Shown: piece after piece, positions 46,726 through 57,040 of the stretch
Layout of the letters: each line of letters opens with the position of its first letter
How positions within the stretch are numbered: position 1 is the first letter of the stretch
Assembly: GCF_040954645.1 (NCBI RefSeq)
Contig: NC_092806.1
Coordinates: 22,903,644 to 22,967,643 of the forward strand
Origin: Diabrotica undecimpunctata
Lineage: Eukaryota > Arthropoda > Insecta > Coleoptera > Chrysomelidae
DNA: 64,000 bases
Direction: 5' to 3'
Made by a program: the position numbers and the translations under genes
The notes under the pieces: model-generated
Database searches by the model: none
What the model was told of the DNA's origin: nothing
Seen by the model: the letters and a program-made list of their open reading frames with translations, nothing else

Positions 46726-46734
46726 TTGGATCTT

Positions 46735-47404
46735 CTTCTTCTTTCAGTACCCTGTCCGATTATCGAACGTTGGCGATCATATTGGCAATAATAACTTTGT
46801 TTACGGCGGCTCTAAATAAATTAGCGGTGGTCCCTTGATACCATTCTCGGAGATTTCGGAGTCAGGATGTTCTTCGTTGGCCTGGGCCTCTCCTTCCGGC
46901 GATCTTACCCTGTATTATGAGGTGTAGAAGATTATACCTCTCTGGATGTCTCATTACATGACCGAAATATTGTAACTTTTGAATTTTTATCTTTTTTGTT
47001 ATTGCTGTGCTCTTTTTCATTCGATATAAAACTAGTTCATTTCTTATTCGATTAACCCAACTTATCCGCAATACTCTTCGATAAATCCATATCTCAAAGG
47101 CGTCTAAGTTTTTCAATTATGCCTCTGTAAGGGTCCAGCTCTCCATACCATACAGCAATGTGGAGAATATGTAGCAGCGTATTAATCTGACTTTAAGGTT
47201 CAACGTAATATCTCTATTAATTAGAATTTTCTTTAATTTATAGAAGGCGGCTCTGGCTTTTTCAATGCGTATTCTTATTTCTTTATTTATATCCCAGTTA
47301 TCGTTAACATTTGCACCCAAGTAGGTAATATTGTGGACTCTTTCTAACTCTATTCCATACGCTCTGATGTTCGTTGGTTGTAACTCCGTTTTGCTGACAA
47401 CCAT
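46735..47404 (-). mobile_element. Non-LTR post-RT fragment
   Basis: Two frames read on: MVVSKTELQPTNIRAYGIEL then ITYLGANVNDNWDINKEIRI and LLYGMESWTLTEA (47117-47404), and LDAFEIWIYRRVLRISW, KLQYFGHVMRHPERYNLLH and RRGPGQRRTS (46862-47116). The tail AAGAAGAAGATCC is at the low-coordinate end. It is the same family as 4.9-7.3 kb. It sits between two similar RT segments of another family. Confidence 0.82.
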
Positions 47405-47715
47405 AAGTTTTGTCTTTTCTTTCTTCTTCCATACTCAGGTTGAACAATAGAGGACTCAGGTAATTTTCCTGTTTTATCACATTTTAAGCTTAAATTGGGA
47501 CAGTTAGTTCTCCTTTTTTACTTTTAATTTTATTGTGTCAAATACCTTCTTAAGGTCCACGAAACATAGATATGCCGGTTTGCTCTATTCTAATTATTTC
47601 TCTTGCATTTGGCTCAGTATAAATATAGCGTTAGTGTATTATATTCTCGACCTACTACCTTGTTGTTCTTCTGTTAATGTTATAATTTCAATTAGTTTAT
47701 TATTTGTTAAAACAT
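47405..47715 (-). mobile_element. Non-LTR RT fragment (motifs A and B)
   Basis: The minus strand reads YLCFVDLKKVFDTIKLKVKK (motif A), GELTVPI, then NVIKQENYLSPLLFNLSMEE (motif B). It corresponds to the same region as the start of the 45.84-46.73 kb element, so the window has two copies of this segment in the same orientation on either side of the 46.7-47.4 kb fragment. Confidence 0.65.
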
Positions 47716-47784
47716 AGTAATAAGGGATGTAAATAACTCTATCTTGTACCATTTAAAAATATAACTTAGCTAATTAATTATCTT

Positions 47785-48270
47785 CCTCTGATAATTTGGA
47801 ATTTGTCTTCTTCTTTATCTTCCCTATCCTCTCCCTTTACTGCGGTCGATGTTTCTTTTATTTCTTCGCCACTTATTCTCGTCCATCGTATCTTCTTCAC
47901 CTAATATTTCTCTCTCAAGTCCTCTGCCACACACTTCTTTCATCTTCTCCTCAGGTTTCAACTACCTCTCTTTCTATCAATTTCTAACAACTCTATCCTT
48001 CGTTCCACATAATTTTCATTTCTACTGACTTGATCAAACCATTGAAGTCTTTGTTCTTAAATATTTTTTTAAACTGTAGTCATACTAAGTATTTTCTTAA
48101 TCAAGTCGTTCCTGATTCTGTTCCTTCTAGTCTCATTTAGCATTAACCATAATATTTTCATTTTAGCCACCTCCTTTTTCTTTTCTTGAATGTTCGTTAA
48201 AGGCCATACTTTATCGGCGTACACCAATGCACACTTCATCGTACAGATAACATTGTCTTGAGCCATATTA
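47785..48270 (-). mobile_element. Non-LTR post-RT fragment
   Basis: From the ATG-like codon at 48266, the minus strand reads MKCALVYADKVWPLTNIQEK, KKEVAKMKILWLMLNETRRN and RIRNDLIKKILSM, then after a stop EQRLQWFDQVSRNENYVERR. This is the 'GxxCWPxxxxxxxxLxxxEMxMLRWMxGxTRxDRIRN' region of an RT-bearing LINE. The fragment lacks RT motifs. Confidence 0.65.
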
Positions 48271-48777
48271 ATAAAAACGTTACTTAAATTAACATTTTTT
48301 TATCAAGATAGATTTTTTTGGATCATTAAATGGAGATTTATATCCAAATTACATTTCTGCATATATTTATTTAATCATACCAATTTTAGTACCCTTCAAA
48401 GATATGTCTCATTTAAACGTTTCCCATTATGTCTTTTTTGGTGCTGCTCTTCTAGTCTTTATATGTTCCTTCTTCTGCTCTTTCTATTCCTTGATCCTAT
48501 TATCAATTCCATACCTAAACCTCCACTAATGTATTCATTAATAAATGTATCTTTTTTTAAACTTTACCTGCCATAAACAACGTCTAAGGAATAATGTTTT
48601 TGTAACATGCATTTATTATTCTTTTTGACTGCGCAATATTCATTACATTTTCTCTCGCATTTTATCTGTTATTCGTTGCTAAACATATCTTCATCTATTT
48701 TGTGATTGTTATGTGTACCAATCCTATATACACCAAATCACAATTTTCCAAATTAATCTGTTATCCAAAAATATCAT
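48271..48777. other. Gene-free stretch
   Basis: AT-rich, pyrimidine-rich on the plus strand. No clear element. Confidence 0.35.
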
Positions 48778-49512
48778 CATCATCTCCAGACACTGCTGGA
48801 CATAGGCCTCTCCCTTATACTTCTCCATTTTTACCTATTTTGTGCTCTTTGTTGCCATTTTTTTATGATACATCTGATGTCTTCAGCCTAACGTGTAGGT
48901 GGTCTTCCTCGACTACGTTTGTCTGCTATTGGTCTCCAATTTGTAATTTTGCTTCTCCATCGTGAGTCATGCATTCCCGCTACTTAGCCTGACCAGTTCC
49001 ATTTCAGTTCCGCTATGCGGTCTACAACATTAGCAATACACATCCTTCTTCGCAGACCTTTGTTTTTTATTCGGTCCCGCAAAGTCACTCCCAGCATAGA
49101 CCGTTCCATTCGTCTCTGTGACACTCTCAATTTTAAAGCCGAAGTCTTGGTTAGAGTCATGACCCATAGGTCATGACCAGTAATACGCATTGGTCAAATA
49201 CTTTTCTTTTGAGGCTAAATGGTATGTTGGCCCTAAGTGTGTCTCGCAGTTTTCCAAAGGCTGCTTACTAAAGTAATTCGTCTTTGGAGTTCGCATGCTT
49301 GGTTATCCCTGCGTGATTCTTATTTATTGACCAAAATACGTATATCACCACTTTTTTCTACCACTTTTTCTGAACATGCAAAGTCCAATTCATTTAACAT
49401 ATATGTAGCTTCTCCTAAACTATCTGTGATAAGGACAATGCCATCTGCGAAACGGAGATGGTTAGGCTTTTCGCCGTCTATTGTTACTATTCTTCTTAGA
49501 GTGCCATATCCC
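48778..49512 (-). mobile_element. RTE-type fragment with (ATG)n tail
   Basis: On the minus strand: HLRFADGIVLITDSLGEA (motif C with the second Asp changed to Gly), QRRMERSMLGVTLRDRIKN, KGLRRRMCIANVVDRIAELK, KRSRGRPPTR then AEDIRCI and the terminal REAYVQQC. A short ATGATGATG tail (CATCATCATC on plus) is at 48770-48780. It joins the next element head to tail at about 49.51 kb. Confidence 0.8.
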
Positions 49513-49607
49513 TACGGAACGTCGGCGACTACCGTACTTATAATATTGTTATACTGATCTCGGTCTTGCGCTACGTGTAGCAATTGGTCCGCTGTCAAAC
49601 CTGTCCA

Positions 49608-50216
49608 CTACCGCAAATTCCTCAACCAAGAGAGTTTCTTCCGTCCTATCCATTTCTTTCCTTCGATTTTACCGTTGAGAATTAGCCGAAGGAACTCATA
49701 TCTTGGTCCTCTGATTATATGTCCAAGATATTCTAGTTTACGTCTCTTAATAATATTTAATAGAGTTCGTTGATGTCCCATTCTTCGAAGAACTTCTTCG
49801 TTTCTGGTTCTGCTAGTCCATGGAATTTTTAGTATCCTTCGATACAACCACATCTCAAACGCCTCGATTTTTTTCATGATATCGGCGTTTAAAGTCCAAG
49901 TTTCACATCCATACAAAAGTACAGACCACACGTAACATCTTGTAAACTTTTCACGGATTTCCAAATTTAATGAGTTATTGGATAATAGAGGCTTGAATTT
50001 TTGAAATGAGTTTCTTGCCTGTTCAATTCTACATCGAATTTCGAAGGATGGATCCAGATTTTGGGTAATCCAACATCCAAGGTATTTGAATCTCTGAACT
50101 CTCTGCAGCGGTTGTTGGTTTAATATCAGTTGGGTTGCGCCGATATCCACTTTACTGATCACCATGTATTTAGTTTTATCGATATTTATCGACAGTCTAC
50201 AATTTGTGCATTCCAT
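49608..50216 (-). pseudogene. Post-RT domain of the LINE
   Basis: It reads CRLSINIDKTKYMVISKVDI, QRFKYLGCWITQNLDPSFEI, CRIEQARNSFQKFKPLLSNN, YVWSVLLYGCETWTLNADIM, EAFEMWLYRRILKIPWTSRT, KLEYLGHIIRGPRYEFLRLI and KLSWLRNLR. The frame is uninterrupted for 202 codons. A TAG near 50235 separates it from motif C. The blocks are the family reference for the more damaged copies elsewhere in the window. Confidence 0.85.
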
Positions 50217-50295
50217 GTCAACTCTATTGATTAGCTCCTACAGATCGTCGATGTTTTCAGCTAGAATCACAGTATCGTCGGCGTACCGTATATTG

Positions 50296-51099
50296 TTAAT
50301 TATTTCTCCTCCTATGATAATTCCTTTTTGATCTTTGATCCGTAAATAGATTCTCAGAATACACGTTAAAGAGGATAGGAGACAGTACACAGCCCTGTCT
50401 TACGCCTCGTTCAATACTGATTGGCTTTGATTCTCTGTTGTTGGTAATAATAATGGCTGTTTGGTTCCAGTAAAGTTTGGCAATAAGTTTGATGTCTTTC
50501 TCATCTAGTTGGATGCTTTGCAAGGCGCTAATTAGTCTGGTATGCTGAACCCGATCAAATGCCTTTTCAAAATCAATGAAGCACATATAATATACAGGTT
50601 TTCTTACCTCCCAACATCGTTGAAGGAGTGTTTGCATAGAAAATAGTGCTTCTCTAGTTCCAAGGCATCTCCGGAACCCGAACTGCTCTTGACTAATTAT
50701 TTCTTCGCACTTGTTGTTAATTCGGTTTAGAAGAATATGCAACAGTATTTTAACGACATGGCTCATTAAACTAATGAGTCTACAATCGCTACATTTCTTA
50801 ACGTTTGGTTTCTTAGGTAGAGGAATAAAGATCGATTTTAACCAGTCCGATGGAATTTCACTGGTATCATATATTTGATTGAAAAGTACAGTGAGTTCTT
50901 TTATATTGTCATTTGAGAGTAATTTTAGCCATTCGCTGTATATTTGATCTGGTCCACTGGCTTTGTTGTTTTTGGCTTGGTGTATGGCTTTTTCCACTTC
51001 AGCTTTTAAGATTGATGGTTCTGTATTTGCACTTAAGTTAGGTAGTGATCCTCGATCATCCTTAAATAATGCTTTAATGTAGTTTTCCCATTCCTCCAT
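50296..51099 (-). pseudogene. Reverse transcriptase of the LINE
   Basis: 267 codons: MEEWENYIKALFKDDRGSLP, ILKAEVEKAIHQAKNNKASG, CSDCRLISLMSHVVKILLHI, QEQFGFRRCLGTREALFSMQ, CFIDFEKAFDRVQHTRL (motif A), KLYWNQTAIIITNN, and VRQGCVLSPILFNVYSENLF (motif B). The frame is lost just after motif B. Motif C with an intact YADD follows in the next frame at about 50.28 kb. The upstream linker (51100-51300) is in another frame. It is inactive as is, but the lesions are few. Confidence 0.87.
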
Positions 51100-51300
51100 T
51101 ACTTCGTCTTCTAGGGATAGTGCATGACCTTCATTATTCGTTAATGTTATGGGTGTATTTTTTTGTGTACTGTAACTTCTTTTATTTTCTTATGTGTGTT
51201 AAATTCGTCATGTTTTCGTTGCAATTTTTCTCGTTCCTCACATTTTGCTCGCATCCATAACTCTTTGGCTTCCCTGATTTTTCTTCGAATTGTTACTATT

Positions 51301-51475
51301 GTTCTGAAGCTATTTCCTTATGGCATTTTAAAGTAATTACTATTTAAATGGAAATAAGCCACACTTAAAGGTTAAAGTAAGTTTATTGACGTTTTAATTT
51401 TCATTTCGAAAATCGTTCTCAAAATACAAACATTAGTAAATTAAACAAATTTTGTTTTTTGTTTTTTCAAAAAAA
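51301..51475 (-). repeat. Penelope-like terminal repeat, second copy
   Basis: It starts GTTCTGAAGCTATTTCCTTA and runs to TTTTGTTTTTTGTT. It differs from 9145-9307 at about eleven positions by eye. Poly-A and poly-T runs follow. It marks a severely truncated Penelope element in the presumed intron upstream of the transporter exon. Confidence 0.75.
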
Positions 51476-51543
51476 AAAAATTTTTTTAACTCAGCGTCAA
51501 CTGTAGTGACCTAGGTTACTAATTTAATTTTCTTGATTTTCAG

Positions 51544-52892
51544 TAAACTTTTTGAGCATTAATATATCCAGTCTATTTTCATGGACGTCACCGACTATAC
51601 CAAAACTATACAGCAACGATACAAGTATCAATCCTTTGGGTAAACCAATAACAGCCGTGGAAGAGTCATTAATTGCTTCTTTACCTAATATTGGATCTAT
51701 TGTAGGAACTATTGTATCAGGACTACTAGCCGAGAAACTTGGTCGCAAAAGAACTTTAATTCTTAGTAGTGTGCCATGTTTTGTATGTTACATATTAATA
51801 GCCAATGCCTCAAAATTTTATTTGTTTGCGATTGCCAGATTAATAATCGGAATTTTTGGTGGAATTGCTTTAGCTATTTTGCCAAGTTATGTAGCAGAAA
51901 TATCGGAAGATTCAAATCGAGGTATTTTAGGTTCTATATTTGGAATTATGAATGCTGTGGGTCATGTGTGTTCGTTTGTCATAGGTCCTTTAATAAGCAT
52001 TCAGTCTTATGCATATTTCCTTCTAGTTCCTGTAACTATATTTTTAGTAACTTTTGTACCATTCATTCCAGAAAGTCCTTATTATTATATGATGAAAAAT
52101 GACACTAATCAAGCTGAGAAAGTTTTAAAAAAAATTCGTAAAAACTCTGATGTTAGTAAAGAACTCCTTCACATACAAGAAGTGGTATATACGTCCAAAT
52201 GTCAAAAGGTAAATTGGAAAGAATTAACTATTGCTCCCACTCGAAATGGCTTGATAGCTTGTTGCGGACTACTTCTATTTCAACAATTTATGGGAATTCC
52301 ATTTATTTTGCTTTATTTACAACCAATTCTCGACGCTAGTGGAAACATAATCCCTTCCAACCTGGCTTCGATAATTATAGGTTTTGTGCAGTTAGCACTT
52401 TGCACTGTTTCAACTATAGTAATAGATCGTGTTGGTAAAAAAATTCTTCTTCAGATATCTTCCATAGGCAGCATTGTATCTTTAGTATGTTTGGGTATGT
52501 ACTTTTACCTTCAAAGTAACAATTACAATGTCAATCCAATATTTTGGCTACCACTGGCAAGCCTCATTAATTTTTATGTTTTTTTCAATATTGGTTATTC
52601 TACGATACCTTGGACTATTGGAGGAGAACTGTTTGCTACAAATGTAAAATCTATCTGTGTTAGCATTGGTTCCTTCTGTGCTCTTAGTTTGGGATTAATT
52701 ATCGTAGCTGCTTTTCCATTTATTCGAGAGGCATTTGGTATGAGTGGAGTTTTTTTTATATTCAGCGGAATTGCTTCCTTAAGTATTATTTTTGTCTCAA
52801 TTTTTGTACCAGAAACAAAAGGAAAAAGCTTTTTGGAAATACAAAATGCTTTAAGTCGAAGGCAAAAACATATTGATTATAACAAACAGTAA
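51544..52892 (+). CDS. MFS sugar transporter (Tret1-like), last exon
   Basis: An integral plasma-membrane transporter of the sugar porter family, most like insect facilitated trehalose/hexose carriers. The exon begins after a TTTTCAG acceptor (51537-51543) in the middle of a codon, so at least one upstream exon is missing. It runs through NFLSINISSLFSWTSPTIPK to a TAA. Visible are GRKRTL after the second helix, ARLIIGIFGG, the PESPYYYM signature, a QQFMGIP substrate-site motif in helix 7, and the PETKGKS motif near the C-terminus. At least eleven hydrophobic helices are encoded, leaving helix 1 mainly to the missing exon. There are 449 codons without a stop, unlike everything around it. AATAAA follows at 52945. 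The TTG at 51552 is not a start. Confidence 0.92.
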
Positions 52893-52944
52893 CTATTAAA
52901 TTGTAACATATTTGATGATTGCATTTTTATTATTGCTCTTAGCA

Positions 52945-52950
52945 AATAAA
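52945..52950 (+). promoter_or_regulatory. Poly(A) signal of the transporter gene
   Basis: AATAAA 53 bp after the stop codon. Confidence 0.7.
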
Positions 52951-52959
52951 GTATCTCTA

Positions 52960-53395
52960 TTGTATATATTAGACTAATTCTTATTTATAATAAATATTTT
53001 TTTATTAATGTGTTTAACTATATTAAAAATAAAAATAATATACTTGGAATATCCTTAAAAATATAAATTAAAAAAATGTTAATAAAAGGAGTCGTACATT
53101 AAAGACATATTCAACCAACCTCATGAAGAGCTCTTGTTGAAAGATATGGAACGAAAATAATTAGAGCAAACTGTCGTAGGAAAATCGAGTAAATATAAGA
53201 AAAAAGGTTACCTCTACCCCCCAAAAAGTGGGGAAAATAACAAAATCCATGACTAAATTCTAAAACCTGTCGATTTTTATATCGAAAAGCACCAAACTAC
53301 AATAGAGATTGCATAAAAATTGATCCCCTTCGATATAAACTAGAGGGATTTCTGGAGTTTTGTCAAAAATTTATGCATAACTTTTCAATGGAATA
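52960..53395. other. 3' flank of the transporter gene
   Basis: AT-rich, nothing recognisable. Confidence 0.4.
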
Positions 53396-54300
53396 TCTGG
53401 GAATACCTGGATATAGTTCTCCGTCAGCTCTTTCCATCTGTCTCTGTCTTGTGCGGCTTACATTCAGTTATTGCTAACAGGCTTCAGGTCATCAGTCCAT
53501 CCGGTTGTCTGATAATATGGCGACGTGTCCTGCCTAATTCCATTTTGACGATGCGATTTTTTCGATCACGTCTGTTATTTTTATTCTACGACGTATTTCT
53601 TCGTTTCGTTTAGGATTCAGTTTCTTAGAGAGACACCCAACATCTGGCGTTCCATAGCCCTCTGAGTCACGCACATTTTATTTGCGTGACTCAGAGGGCT
53701 ATGGCTATGAAATTTTAATTATCTACTTCTTTTGTAAGTATTAATGTTTCCACTCCATAAGTGAGTACAGGTAACACACATTGGTCACAGATTTCCTTTT
53801 GAGGGATATGGGTAGATCCGATTTAAATACATATTTTAATTTACCAAACGCTGCCCAGGCTAATCCTATGCTATGTGGTAGCTCACATGTCTGGTTATCT
53901 CTGCCCAACCGAATTTCATGTCCTAGGTACCATAATATTTTGATTTAGAACCAGATTAGTCATTATTTGCTTCTTGTTTATATTAATCTTTAGTCCTACC
54001 TCCAAAGAAGTGTGGTATAATTTTTAGAACATTATTATTGCATGATCCATACGATTGGCTATAAGGACGACATCATCTGCAAATCTCAAATTACTAAGCT
54101 CCTTTCCATTTATGTTGGTACCATGTTCGTTCAGATGTGCCTTCTTACAAATACGTTCTAAAAGCGTCGTGAATAGCTTTGGAGAGACGGTGTCTCCTTG
54201 TCATACTCCTCGCTGTATCCTCCTTAGTCCCAGCATCGTCTACACGCGACATAAAATATACTTTGTTTAGAAATTTTTTGGAATGCCATTTTAGGTTGGC
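53396..54300 (-). mobile_element. RTE-type fragment, interrupted by a palindrome
   Basis: The minus strand carries a short LRFADDVVLIAN motif C (near 54080), EIRLGRDNQTCELPHSIGLA (about 53.88 kb), a VLPVLTYGVETL region (about 53.76 kb), TQRAMERQMLGVSLRN (about 53.64 kb) and the degenerate end of the element near 53.4 kb. Frames change often. Between the VLTYG and RAMER blocks the sequence is disturbed by a perfect 21-bp snap-back repeat. Confidence 0.72.
53653..53703. repeat. Perfect snap-back palindrome (21-bp arms, 9-bp loop)
   Basis: CATAGCCCTCTGAGTCACGC+A, loop CATTTTATT, then the exact inverse ending GGGCTATG. The right-hand sequence on the minus strand codes for the RTE 'TQRAMER' block, so the arm copies an existing motif. 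Confidence 0.97.
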
Positions 54301-54639
54301 AGCCTTGAGAAGTACTTTACTGGAAGGCCAATAGGTACCATCACCTGCTAGAGTGAGTTTTTAGTTCATTTATTCGCATTTAACGGCTGTGAAGGTGAAG
54401 TAAAAATGGCGGACTGTCCCGACCGGCCAATTCCATGTTCAAGTTTCTACAAGAATTTTTTGTGTTTTTTACTTAGCATAAAATTCGCATTCAATTAGAA
54501 TTTTTTCTTCAAATTTGTGAATACTAATAAAAACTATTAGACCGATTAATTTTTTATGATATAAATATTTTTATATGCTATTCTAAACTTGGAATACCAA
54601 GTTTACAGTTGGAAATGATAGACTAAATATGGATGGATG

Positions 54640-55960
54640 GTGGGGAAGATATAAAATAGTTTTTTTCAGCAAGTTTGATGATGTCTATTATGGAATATCT
54701 TCGGATTAGGATGTATTGGGCCCGAAAAACTAAAGCAGAGTGTGTAAGTAACCTCATGCGAAGGGATAAATATTTTTGTATACGAAAGTATCTGAAGGTT
54801 GTGTATAATGGTGACGTAACGGATGAAGAAAAGAACAAAAGTTTTGGAAAGTCGAACCACTGATCACGTTAGTTAAAACAGATTGTTTGCTTAATCCAAA
54901 ACCTCAAGTAGTAGCTATAGACGAACAAATGATTTCTTTCTGGGGGCATTGTCCAGCCAGACAAGTAATCAAAATAAAGCCCAATTTATGTGGGTTGAAA
55001 AAATTTTTCGTAGTTGCTCCAAATAGAATGCTACTGGATTTTTTCTTTTACCAGGGAAAAGGTGACCCTATAGTTGCTGGTGAACGTTTTAATGTTCTAG
55101 ATGGTGGTAAGGCTGTGTTGAAGCTTCTGTGTACGTTTCCTCCTGTTTCAGTTTATATGGATAGATATTTTAATTCTGAACATCTTTTAGATTTATTGCA
55201 TTCAGAAAAAGAAGCTACAGGTACTGTCACTTTAAAACAAATAAGAATACCCAAGAACTCCAAGTTAAGATGTGATACGGATTTAAAAAAGGAAGTTATG
55301 GGAGCAATTTATGAGAGTATAAGATCAGACGGGAAGTGTCTATTGTAAAATGGTTTGATAATAAAACCGTTATTTTGATGTCAAATAGAGAGGGCTGCAC
55401 AACCTGTCGATAAGTGTAGAAGATGGTGTAAAATACAAAAAAGATTGATTGATGTCAATAGGCCTTTGGCAGTTAAGGTTTACAATGCCAATGTGGGAAG
55501 CATTTACTTTTTAGACCAAATGATAAGTTATTGCAGGACTTCTGCGCGAACTAGGAAATGGACAATCAGAGTTATCATGCATATGTTTGACTTCAGCAAT
55601 TTCAGCATCATGCATCGAATACCGACGAGATCAGCGACTTTTTGGAACCCATAGAAAAGATATTATGGATCTCTTTAGTTATAAAGTAGAGTTTGCATAT
55701 TTCCTGGCCCATGGCCATCAGGAAAGCTCGGAGGATAGTGATCCAGATTACGAGTGTTCCTTGCCCCCTTCTCGGAAGCAACCCAGGGTATCCCACTCTT
55801 CAGACTTGCTCCCTAAAAAACACACTTTACATATACCAGAAATTTTAACCCCAGCCAAAAAAAAATAGATGCCGAATGTCAAGTTGTTCAGCCAACTCAG
55901 CCAGAATTAGGTGTTTTACATGCCAGGTGTTACTCTGCATCCAAGAAAACAGAAACTGCT
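54640..55960 (+). pseudogene. piggyBac-like transposase relic (PGBD type)
   Basis: The order is RDKYFCIRKYLKVVYNGDV (54675-54863), VVAIDEQMISFWGHCPARQV (first Asp) with GLKKFFVVAPNRMLLDFFFY and QGKGDPI, SVYMDRYFNSEHLLDLL (second Asp), then YFLDQMISYCRTSARTRKW (third Asp, about 55.5 kb) and MHMFDF. It ends in a C-terminal Cys-rich finger CRMSSCSANSARIRCFTCQV (about 55.87-55.95 kb). It contains stops at 55346 and 55652 and several frameshifts. All three Asp positions can be seen. The type resembles the PGBD2/PGBD3 lineage and is not close to the two piggyBacs at 24-30 kb. I found no TTAA-bounded ends. Confidence 0.82.
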
Positions 55961-56080
55961 TCAAGTATGAACTATGACGCACTGGTCATAGTTCATACCA
56001 TGAACTATGACCAGTGCGTCAACTCAGCCAGAATCTATGTTCTACATCAGGTGTTCCTCTGCCTCCAAGAAAGTGTCGCC
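55895..56080 (+). repeat. Duplicated tail of the piggyBac relic
   Basis: CAACTCAGCCAGAATTAGGT through GGTGTTACTCTGCATCCAAG AAA (about 55896-55950) recurs as CAACTCAGCCAGAATCTATG through GGTGTTCCTCTGCCTCCAAG AAA (about 56021-56075). The snap-back palindrome lies between them. Confidence 0.8.
55976..56020. repeat. Perfect snap-back palindrome (21-bp arms, 3-bp loop)
   Basis: GACGCACTGGTCATAGTTCA+T, loop ACC, then the exact inverse. It lies between the two copies of the duplicated piggyBac tail. Confidence 0.97.
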
Positions 56081-56145
56081 TATAAGAGACATCGGATTTT
56101 AAAGATAGCTGCCATGAAAAAAAATTTTTTATTATTTTTTTGTTT

Positions 56146-56413
56146 GCCTCGCAAGCTGGTGGTCCGGAGTTCGAATCCCACCGCCGGCAAGAACATCTAG
56201 ACATTTTAAAAATGTCTATAGGCCCCAGGTCGACTCAGCCTGAATAAAAATGAGTACCTTGGGTAAAACCAGGGGTAATAATAGACGGTTGAAGCGTAGC
56301 ACTGGCCCTGTTACCTTCCTTGTATACCGTAGGCCCTAGATATAGCAGACTACCCTGCTATACTCCCAAAGCCGCGACAGCGGTATAAAACGGGAGACTA
56401 TTATTATTATTTT
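56146..56413 (+). mobile_element. tRNA-derived SINE, 5'-truncated
   Basis: The head is the 3' half of a tRNA: CCTCGCAAGCTGGTGGTCCG, GAGTTCGAATCCCACCGCCG with a perfect B box (GTTCGAATCCC, 56169-56179). The A-box half is missing. A conserved body follows (AGGTCGACTCAGCCTG, ATGAGTACCTTGGGTAAAAC, GAAGCGTAGCACTGGCCCTG TTACC, GCCGCGACAGCGGTATAAAA) and an (ATT)n tail. This arrangement is that of widespread insect SINEs mobilised by LINEs. The loss of the A box should prevent its own transcription. Confidence 0.88.
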
Positions 56414-56464
56414 GATGCCTAATATAACATAAAACACACCGAAATATAGAAATTAAAAGACAAA

Positions 56465-57040
56465 AAATTTTCTGAGACAGCAGGTTATACAGAATTTTAG
56501 TAGTTTTTTAGATCTGTTATGTCTCCTTGCTTGTGTAGTAAAATAATGACTGCATTGTTTTATTGAGAAGAAGTTTTTCCTTGGTAGATGCATTCGGTGA
56601 AAAGCGTGGCCAAAGGCTGGATAATTTTTTTTCCACCTAGTTTGATCGCTTTGATCACTACTCCATCATCACCAGGAGACTTGTTAATTTCCATTTCTAA
56701 AAGTGCCGTTTTGATTTCGTATGAAGTTATTTCTGGCATTAATTTTAATCCCTGGTTTGTGATTTTGGGCACGGTCTGATCTTGCCTTTCGTCGGTGCTA
56801 TCATACATTTCACGATAAAAGGATTTAATAGACTCAAGGATTTTGGTTCTATCAGTGATAATGATTTCATCTTTTTTTATTTTGTACACATATTTTTTTT
56901 GCCTATATTGTTCGTATTTCTCCTCAAAACGTTTAAACCTTTGTTTTCTTGAATTATTTTAGTTATTTCTCTTGTATTGTTTTCTCTTACGTCTTTTCAG
57001 ATTGGCCGGTAGATATTTTTATTTAATTTCTTCATTGTTG
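56465..57040 (-). mobile_element. Non-LTR linker and RT start
   Basis: Minus strand: YKIKKDEIIITDRTKILESI, KSFYREMYDSTDERQDQTVP, MPEITSYEIKTALLEMEINK, SPGDDGVVIKAIKLGGKKII, QPLATLFTECIYQGKTSSQ. It ends soon after IILLHKQGDITDLKNY. This is the region directly before RT motif 1 and 2 of a LINE of the same general type as 45.8-46.7 kb. The 110-codon frame is open at 56560-56889. The catalytic core is missing. Confidence 0.78.

Larger units (their letters stand above)
49513..51300 (-). mobile_element. Non-LTR retrotransposon, best-preserved family copy
   Basis: Linker, RT and post-RT region are present, with one frameshift at about 50.33 kb and a few stops. The RT motifs are intact, including IRYADDTVILAEN across 50255-50295. 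It is truncated at the 5' side against a Penelope terminal repeat at 51301. Confidence 0.85.

Noticed and set aside
51552..51554. TTG as a start codon of the transporter
   Set aside because: Eukaryotic context, an acceptor site directly upstream, and missing first helix all show that translation starts in an earlier exon.
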